Assembly: GCA_902491625.1 (NCBI GenBank)
Contig: CABUIO010000026.1
Location: 1-28,324, forward strand
DNA from: an uncultured Porphyromonadaceae bacterium
GTDB taxonomy: Bacteria > Bacteroidota > Bacteroidia > Bacteroidales > Muribaculaceae
Direction: 5' to 3'
DNA: 28,324 nucleotides
Part shown: positions 16,744-23,036 of the stretch, piece by piece
How the letters are laid out: every line of letters begins with the position of its first letter
Position numbering within the stretch: position 1 is the first letter of the stretch
Notes under the pieces: model-generated
Told to the model about the DNA's origin: nothing
Seen by the model: the letters and a program-made list of their open reading frames with translations, nothing else
Databases searched by the model: none
Program-made: the position numbers and the translations under genes

Positions 16744-18426
16744 ATGAACAAGAAGATCATCTTGCCGGCCCTTTGCATCGTGGCTCTGGGCATCACCGGC
16801 TGCTCCAAAAAGGTCGGCCAGTTTAAAAGCGACTTTTTCTCCGTCAATCCCACGCCCCTTGAGGTACAGGGCGAGGATGTTCCGGCAACCATCACCGGAC
16901 GCATCCCGGCGAAGTTCATGGTAAAGAACGCCAAAGTGGAGGTCACTCCGGTGCTCGTCTACGCTTCCGGAGAGACGCAGTCGCTCCCTTACCTCATCCA
17001 GGGTGAGGACGCACGCGCCAACGGCACAGTGGTGAGCTATCTCAACGGCGGCTCGGTGGCCATACCTTTCAACGTGCAGTATTCCCCCTCGATGGAGCGC
17101 TCTGACCTCTATCTCGACTTCTCCGTTGACCAGAACGGCAAGATCTACGCCCTTCCCCGCGTGAAGGTAGGCAACGGTGTCATCGCGACAGCGACCCTCG
17201 CATCCGCCGCCGATGTCACTCCCGCAATCGCCAAGGACAATTTCCAGAAGGTCATCAACGAGAAATACTCCGCCGACATCCACTTCCTCATCAATCAGGC
17301 CAACATCCGCTCCTCGCAGACAAGCACCGAGCAGTACAAGGATCTCAACGAGCGCCTCCGCGAGGCTGCCAAAGCCGATAATCAGGAAATCGCCGGAGTC
17401 AACATCAGCTCCTTTGCTTCCCCCGAGGGTTCGCTGGAATTCAACACACAGCTCGCCGAGAAGCGAGAGAAAGCCACAACATCGCTGATGGAATCGCAGC
17501 TCAAGAAAGACAAGATCACCGAGTTCGGCGAACTGACCTCGCAGTTCACTCCCGAGGACTGGGAAGGTTTCCAGAAACTTGTCGAAGCCAGCAACATTCA
17601 GGACAAGGGCCTGATCCTCGAAGTGCTCCGTATGCAGAAAGACCCCGAACTGCGTGAGAAGGAACTCCGCAACCTCTCCAGCGTCTTCAGCGAGCTTGCA
17701 GACCAGATCCTTCCCCAGCTCCGCTACTCGCGCGTGATGGCTTCCATCAACGTCATCGGCAAGAGCAACGAGCAGCTCGTGGAACTCTTCAACACCGATC
17801 CCAAGCGCCTCACCGCCGACGAGATGCTCTACATCGCCACCCTCACCGACGACAACAACAAGAAGATGGAGGTCTACAACCGCGCCTGCGAGATCTTCCC
17901 CAACGACTTCCGCAGCTTCAACAACCTCGGCGTCACACAGTATGTGGCCGGCGACTATGAGGGTGCCAAGGCCAACTTCGAGCACGCGCTTCGCCTGAAC
18001 CCGCAGGAGAAAGAGAGCGAGATGAACCTCGGACTCATCAACATGCTTGACGGCAAATACACTCAGGCATACGAGAAATTCGGTCTTGCCGGTGATCTTC
18101 CCGAGATCGGCGACGCCCTCGGCCTCTACTATCTCTCGCAGGGCAACCTCCCGGCAGCCGTGACATCGTTCGGCGACACCAAGTCCAACAACGCCGCCCT
18201 CGCGCAGCTCCTCAGCAAGGACTACACCAAGGCACGCTCGACACTCACGGCCATCGCCACACCCGACGCCACGACATACTATCTGCTGGCAGTCGTCGGC
18301 GCACGCACCGGCAACGAGAACGCCGTCGTGAGCAATCTCCGTCAGGCCGCACGCCTCAACCCCAAGATGCTTCAGCGCGCCAAGAACGACCTCGAATTCT
18401 CGAAATACAACCTCTCCTACCTCTGA
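16744..18426 (+). CDS. Lipoprotein with OmpA-like segment and TPR repeats
   Basis: A 560-residue envelope lipoprotein. Start 16744 places a lipoprotein signal directly at the N-terminus, with lipobox LGITGC (acylated Cys20). Residues ~25-165 are a beta-rich domain. Around 175-260 lies an OmpA-C-like segment: ADIHFLINQANIRSS, then ISSFASPEGS and NTQLAEKREKAT, the pattern of peptidoglycan-associating OmpA-like domains in Bacteroidetes. Residues ~370-440 and later hold TPR units (FNNLGVTQYVAGDYEGAKANFEHALRLNP; LGLINMLDGKYTQAYEKF). A role in holding an envelope complex to peptidoglycan is inferred. Some Bacteroidales T9SS parts are TPR lipoproteins (PorW), but this has a different architecture and I do not assign it there. 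It is followed by a terminator at 18473-18498. Confidence 0.8.
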   Translation: MNKKIILPALCIVALGITGCSKKVGQFKSDFFSVNPTPLEVQGEDVPATITGRIPAKFMVKNAKVEVTPVLVYASGETQSLPYLIQGEDARANGTVVSYLNGGSVAIPFNVQYSPSMERSDLYLDFSVDQNGKIYALPRVKVGNGVIATATLASAADVTPAIAKDNFQKVINEKYSADIHFLINQANIRSSQTSTEQYKDLNERLREAAKADNQEIAGVNISSFASPEGSLEFNTQLAEKREKATTSLMESQLKKDKITEFGELTSQFTPEDWEGFQKLVEASNIQDKGLILEVLRMQKDPELREKELRNLSSVFSELADQILPQLRYSRVMASINVIGKSNEQLVELFNTDPKRLTADEMLYIATLTDDNNKKMEVYNRACEIFPNDFRSFNNLGVTQYVAGDYEGAKANFEHALRLNPQEKESEMNLGLINMLDGKYTQAYEKFGLAGDLPEIGDALGLYYLSQGNLPAAVTSFGDTKSNNAALAQLLSKDYTKARSTLTAIATPDATTYYLLAVVGARTGNENAVVSNLRQAARLNPKMLQRAKNDLEFSKYNLSYL

Positions 18427-18472
18427 TCGCACCGCGTGACCGCCATCTACGGCAGTCATCCCGCAACTATAG

Positions 18473-18498
18473 CCCCACGCCCCTGTGCGTGGGGTTTT
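18473..18498 (+). terminator. Rho-independent terminator of the TPR lipoprotein gene
   Basis: CCCCACGC (18473-18480), 6-nt loop, GCGTGGGG (18487-18494), then TTTT. It is 46 bp after the stop codon at 18426. Confidence 0.8.
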
Positions 18499-18540
18499 CC
18501 GCAGAAGGCATTCCCGAACGCAGGATTGACAGAGGCTCCA

Positions 18541-18571
18541 CCCGAGCGTAGGGCTGCACCATGGTGCAGCC
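18541..18571 (+). repeat. Palindromic repeat, copy 1
   Basis: Contains the perfect 20-bp palindrome GGCTGCACCATGGTGCAGCC at 18552-18571, preceded by CCCGAGCGTA and followed by CGCACACCGCAAGAA. The flank pattern recurs after the flippase gene. Confidence 0.85.
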
Positions 18572-18615
18572 GCACACCGCAAGAACCGCGTTCACACACC
18601 GCAAGATTCATGTGT

Positions 18616-18648
18616 AACGTAGGCTGCACCATGGTGCAGCCCTACGTT
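18616..18648 (-). repeat. Palindromic repeat, copy 2, inverted relative to copy 1
   Basis: The same 20-bp perfect palindrome at 18622-18641, extended on both sides by AACGTA and CTACGTT. The flank shows that it is inverted relative to copy 1, so the two bracket a ~105-bp unit just upstream of the DUF389 gene. Confidence 0.85.
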
Positions 18649-18711
18649 AGGACGTAACCCTTCTATGTTCGAACGTACACCCTCCATCCTCATCTTTAAA
18701 CTGTGACAACT

Positions 18712-20181
18712 ATGGACAACGCTACTACAAATCAGACCGCTCAGCAGCAACCGACCGCACCGAAGCCTCACAGATCGCTGCGGCAGATAGCTTACGCCGC
18801 CGTCAAGGATATGTGGAACAATCTCCGCATCACCGATCTCGAACCCGAGGAATCGACCGTGGAGAATATACGTTCCGGCATTTCATTCCGCGGATCGCAG
18901 CTGCTGATCCTCATCTTCGCCATCCTTGTGGCGTCGCTGGGTCTCAACACCGACAGCATCCCGGTGATCATCGGCGCCATGCTCATCTCCCCACTCATGG
19001 GGCCGATCATAGGCATGGGTCTGGCTCTCGCCATCGGCGACTACGAGATGCTGCGCCGGGGGCTGAAAAACATCTCGCTGGCCGTGGCGGGTTCCGTGAT
19101 AGCGTCGGCCATCTTCTTCCTCATCTCCCCGCAATACGAGGGCACGAGCCAGCTTCTTGCGCGCACGTCTCCCTCGATCTACGACGTCTTCATCGCCCTC
19201 TTCGGCGGCGCAGCCGGAATCGTCAGCATCGCCGTGCGCAATAAGGGTCAGGTGATGCCCGGCGTCGCCATCGCCACATCGCTGATGCCGCCGCTCTGCA
19301 CCGCCGGTTACGGTCTTGCCACGCTGCAGATGAACTTCTTCTTCGGCGCCTTCTATCTCTTCTTCACCAACTGCCTCTTCATACTCGTGGCTTCATGGAT
19401 CGTGGTCAAGCTACTCAAATATAGACAGGCTGTCTATGCCAACGCACGCCGTGCCAAGCGTGTGCGCACCATCATGTATGTCATCATCTCCCTCACGCTC
19501 TGCCTCTCGGTCTATCTCACCGTCGCGATGGTGCGCAAGAGCATCTTCATCCGAAAGGCTCAATCCTTCGTGGAGCAGCAGATGGTCTTCCCCAACACCC
19601 AGGTGCTAAACCACTCCGAATATGTAGAGAACGGCAAACGCTATATCGACGTCACCCTCATCGGCGAGGCGCTCAACACCGACTCGCTCAAGCTCGCCCT
19701 CTATCAGAAACTCGATTCGGCGGGAATGGGCGGCACGATCCTCAACATCCGCCAGGGCTTCGCCATGGGCGTCGGCGGCGCCGAGACACCTCGCGACATC
19801 ACCGACCTCTACAGCGCCATGCAGAACGAGATCCTTCGCCGCCAGACCACGATCGACTCCCTCAACGCCGTCATCCGGATGCGCACACATTTCAGCGACG
19901 AGGCACCCACGATCGCGCCTGAGGTCAGGGCTATCTTCCCTGCGGTGCGCGACATCGCCCTCTCGTCTATGATCATAGCCGCAGCCGAACCCTCGGAGGC
20001 TGTCACCGGCACTCCTGAGCCGAAGATCGCTCCCGACACCGTCAACATCGCCTTCGTCAACGCTCCCGCCGGACTCTCCGCCGCCGAACGCGACAAGCTC
20101 GCACGCTACATCGAGGCGCGCCTCAGCCAGCCTCACGTCCATGTCAGCGTCAATCCCGCGAACTATCCCTGGAAACGATAA
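18712..20181 (+). CDS. DUF389 family membrane protein
   Basis: A 489-residue inner-membrane protein. The ATG at 18712 is preferred over an in-frame GTG at 18703. After a Gln/Pro-rich cytoplasmic tail (1-30), the DUF389 core spans ~45-240 with the family marks RGSQLLILIFAILVASLGLN, VIIGAMLISPLMGPIIGMG and VAIATSLMPPLCTAGYGL, and about six hydrophobic segments; another lies near 260-280. The C-terminal ~200 residues are soluble, probably periplasmic. The biochemical function of DUF389 is not established. A weak promoter candidate TATGTTCG (18664-18671, one mismatch) precedes it. The flippase gene starts 24 bp after its stop, so the two probably form an operon. Confidence 0.88.
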   Translation: MDNATTNQTAQQQPTAPKPHRSLRQIAYAAVKDMWNNLRITDLEPEESTVENIRSGISFRGSQLLILIFAILVASLGLNTDSIPVIIGAMLISPLMGPIIGMGLALAIGDYEMLRRGLKNISLAVAGSVIASAIFFLISPQYEGTSQLLARTSPSIYDVFIALFGGAAGIVSIAVRNKGQVMPGVAIATSLMPPLCTAGYGLATLQMNFFFGAFYLFFTNCLFILVASWIVVKLLKYRQAVYANARRAKRVRTIMYVIISLTLCLSVYLTVAMVRKSIFIRKAQSFVEQQMVFPNTQVLNHSEYVENGKRYIDVTLIGEALNTDSLKLALYQKLDSAGMGGTILNIRQGFAMGVGGAETPRDITDLYSAMQNEILRRQTTIDSLNAVIRMRTHFSDEAPTIAPEVRAIFPAVRDIALSSMIIAAAEPSEAVTGTPEPKIAPDTVNIAFVNAPAGLSAAERDKLARYIEARLSQPHVHVSVNPANYPWKR

Positions 20182-20205
20182 AAACAAACCAACCCAATAC
20201 TTATC

Positions 20206-21729
20206 ATGGCAGGTATAAAAGCCCTTGCAAAAGACACTGCGATCTACGGCATCAGCTCTATCGTAGGCCGTTTCCTCAACTGGTGCCTCGTGCCCCTCTA
20301 CGTCTATCTTTTCCCGACCGAGGAATACGGCATCGTGAGCTATCTATACTCCTTCACGGCCGTGGCACTCGTCATCCTGAACTACGGCATGGAGACCGGA
20401 TTCTTCCGCTTCGCCTCGCGCCACGAGAAACCGGACACTGTCTACACCACCTCGCTACTCTCCGTCGGATCGACCTCGCTGCTCTTCATCATACTGCTGT
20501 CGGTCTTCATCAATCCCATAGCCACAGGGATGCGCCTGGAGGGTAAACAGCTCTACATACTCCTTCTGGGCATCATCGTGGCCATCGACGCCTTCAGCAA
20601 CATCCCTTTCGCATACCTGCGCTATAAGCACAAGGCCGTGCGCTTCGCCACCATCAAATTCGCAAACATCGGCATCAACATAGCCCTCAACCTCTTCTTC
20701 CTGCTCCTCTGCCCGAAACTGCAGCATAGCTGTCCACAGCTCATCGGCTGGTTCTATACGCCACTTGGAGGCGCCTCGTTCGGTATCGGATGGATCTTCG
20801 TTGCCAACATGATCTCCACCCTCTGCGTGCTCGCCATGCTCCTACCGCAGCTCATAGGGCCGCGCTACCGCTTCGACGGCGCACTGCTGCGCAAGATGCT
20901 CCGCTACAGCTGGCCGCTGCTCATCCTCGGCGTCGCCGGAATCATGAGCCAGAACATGGGGCAGATGGTCATTCCATACCTCTTCACCGACCAGACGGCG
21001 GCACGTTCCATGGTCGGTATCTACGGCGCCAACATCAAGATCGCCATCGTCATGGTAATGTTCACACAGGCATTCCGTTACGCCTACGAGCCATTCATCT
21101 TCGCACAGGACAAGGGGAAAGACACCTCCGGAGGCGGAAAAGGCCCCGGCACGAAGGCCTATTGCGACGCCATGAAATTCTTCGTCATCCTCGGACTGCT
21201 CATCTTCCTCGCGGTCATGTTCTATCTGCCGCTCATCAAGCATTTCGTGAGCCGCGCCTACTGGGGCGGACTCGACGTCGTGCCTATAATGATGGCTGCC
21301 GAGCTTTGCTGCGGCGTGGCCTTCAACCTCTCGCTGTGGTATAAGCTCACTGATCGCACGCAATGGGGCATGTACCTCTCCGTGGGCACCTTCATCATCA
21401 TGCTGGCGCTCAACATCGTCTTCGTACCGCTTATCGGCATCCCCGACGGCTACATGGGCAGCGCATGGGCGGCGCTCATCAGCTATTTCATAATGATGGC
21501 GGCGAGCTACTTCATCGGACGGCGCTACTATCCGCTACCCTATGAGCTGCGCACCATGGCGCTCTATCTGCTCCTTGCCGCCGTGCTCTGGGGCGTCGGC
21601 ACATGGCTCTGCGCCTTCCCCGGCCATCCCAGGCTGATGTACCTCACGCGCACACTCCTGCTGCTCTTCTACCTCTTCATGATAGCCCGCTTCGAACACC
21701 TTCCCCTTCCCGGCCGCCACAAACGCTGA
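20206..21729 (+). CDS. Oligosaccharide flippase (Wzx / MOP superfamily)
   Basis: A 507-residue polytopic inner-membrane protein of the polysaccharide-transport MOP family, which flips lipid-linked oligosaccharides to the periplasmic face. The N-terminus has the typical GIKALAKDTAIYGISSIVGRFLNWCLVPLY pattern; the arginine in helix 1 and the following YLFPTEEYGIVSYLYS segment are common in Bacteroidetes members. I count about 12-14 hydrophobic segments. A Gly/Lys-rich cytoplasmic loop (DKGKDTSGGGKGPGTK) lies near 305-320. No glycosyltransferase genes are nearby, so the substrate is unknown; O-antigen, exopolysaccharide, or a lipid II-type carrier are possible. It is 24 bp downstream of the DUF389 gene. 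Confidence 0.87.
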   Translation: MAGIKALAKDTAIYGISSIVGRFLNWCLVPLYVYLFPTEEYGIVSYLYSFTAVALVILNYGMETGFFRFASRHEKPDTVYTTSLLSVGSTSLLFIILLSVFINPIATGMRLEGKQLYILLLGIIVAIDAFSNIPFAYLRYKHKAVRFATIKFANIGINIALNLFFLLLCPKLQHSCPQLIGWFYTPLGGASFGIGWIFVANMISTLCVLAMLLPQLIGPRYRFDGALLRKMLRYSWPLLILGVAGIMSQNMGQMVIPYLFTDQTAARSMVGIYGANIKIAIVMVMFTQAFRYAYEPFIFAQDKGKDTSGGGKGPGTKAYCDAMKFFVILGLLIFLAVMFYLPLIKHFVSRAYWGGLDVVPIMMAAELCCGVAFNLSLWYKLTDRTQWGMYLSVGTFIIMLALNIVFVPLIGIPDGYMGSAWAALISYFIMMAASYFIGRRYYPLPYELRTMALYLLLAAVLWGVGTWLCAFPGHPRLMYLTRTLLLLFYLFMIARFEHLPLPGRHKR

Positions 21730-21732
21730 CTC

Positions 21733-21775
21733 CCGAACGTAGGGCTGCTCCATGGAACAGCCGCACACCGCAAGA
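21733..21775 (+). repeat. Palindromic repeat, copy 3, after the flippase stop
   Basis: Starts a few bases after the flippase stop codon. GGCTGCTCCATGGAACAGCC (21743-21762) is a palindrome with two G-U type pairs, flanked by CCCGAACGTA and CGCACACCGCAAGAA as in copy 1. It may serve as a 3' hairpin for the flippase mRNA. Confidence 0.8.
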
Positions 21776-21817
21776 AAATATCGGATTCATTTTGTGATTA
21801 TTGTTAAATATAGTTAA

Positions 21818-21862
21818 TTGTAATGCAACATACGAGCTAAATACCTTATATTTGCATTACAA
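21818..21862. promoter_or_regulatory. Antitoxin operator: 11-bp inverted repeat bracketing the promoter
   Basis: TTGTAATGCAA (21818-21828) is repeated as its exact reverse complement TTGCATTACAA (21852-21862), with centres 34 bp apart. The right arm overlaps the -7 box TATATTTG (21847-21854). The gene that follows encodes a DNA-binding RHH antitoxin, so self-repression through these sites is a natural inference. Confidence 0.75.
21847..21854 (+). promoter_or_regulatory. -7 box of the toxin-antitoxin operon
   Basis: TATATTTG fits TAnnTTTG, 30 bp before the antitoxin ATG at 21884. No good -33 box at the expected spacing. Overlaps one arm of the inverted-repeat operator. Confidence 0.6.
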
Positions 21863-21883
21863 ATCTATTAAGAATTACTTATC

Positions 21884-22201
21884 ATGGCACAAGCGACTAT
21901 CTCCATCAGAGTAGATCAAAATCTTAAAACGAATTTCGATTCGCTTTGCGAAATTTTTGGTCTTAGTACGACTGCAGCATTCAACATCTTCATGAAAGCT
22001 GTGGTGAGAGAAAGAAGGATCCCATTCGAAATAAAAGCGGATGAGCGGGAAGATATAAGAAAAAAAGCTCTTGATGCCTTTGAATACAAGCGCAACTCGA
22101 TTGCTCAGTCAGGCTTGCAGGAGATGACCCTTGATGAAATCAATTCCGAAATCCAAGCATCAAGAAATGAAAGAAAAAAACAAGATTCTGGCCGTAATTG
22201 A
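21884..22201 (+). CDS. RelB/DinJ family antitoxin
   Basis: A 105-residue cytoplasmic antitoxin. The N-terminal ~50 residues are a ribbon-helix-helix DNA-binding domain: a beta strand ATISIRVDQNLKTNF, then DSLCEIFGLSTTAAFNIFMKAVVRERRIPFEI, the classic RelB/DinJ signature. The C-terminal tail is charged and helical and would wrap the toxin. It overlaps the PIN toxin start by 35 bp (ATG at 22167), so translation is coupled. The cassette is visibly AT-rich compared with its neighbours, consistent with horizontal acquisition. With the partner toxin broken, the antitoxin may persist as an orphan regulator. Confidence 0.9.
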   Translation: MAQATISIRVDQNLKTNFDSLCEIFGLSTTAAFNIFMKAVVRERRIPFEIKADEREDIRKKALDAFEYKRNSIAQSGLQEMTLDEINSEIQASRNERKKQDSGRN

Positions 22202-22594
22202 TACCAACGTCCTTGTCTCCTCTCTTTTCTCAAAAGATGGACAGTCAAATCCAACCTTGGTAATTTCATCCTGAATGAAAAGATAATCCCACTATATAAT
22301 AGTGAAATAATTGAAGAGTATCGTGAAGTGCTTTCTCGCGACAAATTCCGATTTCCAAGTTATATCGTAGACAATCTCGTTTCTGTATTTGAGCATTTCG
22401 GCATTGATACAGCACGTACGAATGTGTCGGATGAGGTGTTTCCTGACTCTGACGACATCGTGTTCTATGAGGTTAAAATGAGTGAGGATGAGGCATTTTT
22501 GGTAACCGGAAATCTCCGACATTTCCCCAAAAATCCATTAGTGGTGACACCCGCACAAATGATCGACATTCTCAAGGAACATAATCTACTGTGA
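22167..22594 (+). pseudogene. PIN-domain toxin, frameshifted
   Basis: Begins at the ATG inside the antitoxin 3' end: MKEKNKILAVIDTNVLVSSL, with the first PIN-domain acidic residue Asp12. That frame stops at 22272-22274 after 35 codons. The rest of the domain continues in the frame one base out, readable from about 22253: FILNEKIIPLYNSEIIEEYR, then EVLSRDKFRFP, the acidic FPDSDDIVFYEV, and the family ending FLVTGNLRHFPKNPLVVTP, stopping at 22594. Restoring one base near 22258-22262 joins the frames into about 142 residues, normal for the PIN_3 / putative toxin component family, a probable RNase. Either a natural inactivation or a sequencing/assembly error. Without a fix, the product is a short fragment without the full active site. 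Confidence 0.85.
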
Positions 22595-22686
22595 CATAGC
22601 GAAGAACACACCAGAGGTTGCTGCCGACAGCAGCAAAACCCGAGCGTAGGGCGACAAAGGCTGCACCCGAACAATGCGTGGAGGCA

Positions 22687-22882
22687 AAGGCCTGCAAGGC
22701 CGATACGACAATAACCCGGAGCGGTCAAGCTCCGGGAAAAGGCTATCTCTATGAAAATAAGGTCTGTAAGACCGACCCAAGAAGCTACGTTTGGTCGCTC
22801 CTACAGAGCTTGGCATGTTATCTGGGACGATACCCGGAGCTTGATCGCTCCGGGCTATTTTCACATCGGCCTTTCAGGCCTT
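22687..22882. repeat. MITE-like unit bounded by 50-bp inverted repeats
   Basis: 22687-22736 and 22833-22882 are reverse complements at 44 of 50 positions by eye. Each arm itself contains two small hairpins, AAGGCCTGnAAGGCC and CCCGGAGC(6 nt)GCTCCGGG. The 96-bp interior carries a third relative (AAGGTCTGTAAGACC, 22759-22773). No transposase is encoded. Confidence 0.75.
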
Positions 22883-22926
22883 ACACCCCGATGTATTCGC
22901 TTGGTGTACAGGTAATTGAGATACGC

Positions 22927-22954
22927 GGCTGCTCCAGGAGCAGCCCTACGTTCG
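22927..22954 (-). repeat. Palindromic repeat, copy 4
   Basis: GGCTGCTCCAGGAGCAGCC (22927-22945) is a perfect 9-bp stem; the adjoining CTACGTTCGG is the family flank in reverse orientation. Read on the minus strand it sits 83 bp after the stop of the PurF-like gene, the same gene-relative orientation as copy 3. Confidence 0.8.
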
Positions 22955-23036
22955 GACGTAACCATTTCTGGACGCACGCCATGCAACCCTACGTTCGGAT
23001 GCTGCCATTTCAGGCCTTACGTCGCAGAATAGGACG

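Larger units (their letters stand above)
22595..23036. repeat. Gene-free array of short palindromic repeats
   Basis: About 440 bp between the broken toxin and the PurF-like gene. It holds at least six G/C-rich hairpins of two families: the CCCGAACGTAGGGCTGC family (parts at 22628-22640, 22927-22954 and 22985-22998) and the AAGGCCTG...CCCGGAGC family (22687-22736, 22759-22775, 22833-22882, and a partial at ~23006-23019). Frames through it are open only by chance, and their translations look like repeat-derived sequence. Confidence 0.75.

Noticed and set aside
16717..18582. A 621-codon open frame on the minus strand opposite the TPR lipoprotein gene
   Set aside because: It mirrors a gene with clear lipobox, OmpA-like and TPR features; its translation is rich in Val/Gly/Glu/Leu runs with no recognisable domain, as expected from the complement of GC-rich codons.
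22595..23036. A CRISPR array
   Set aside because: The repeats are of several kinds, inverted as often as direct, irregularly spaced, and no cas genes are near.
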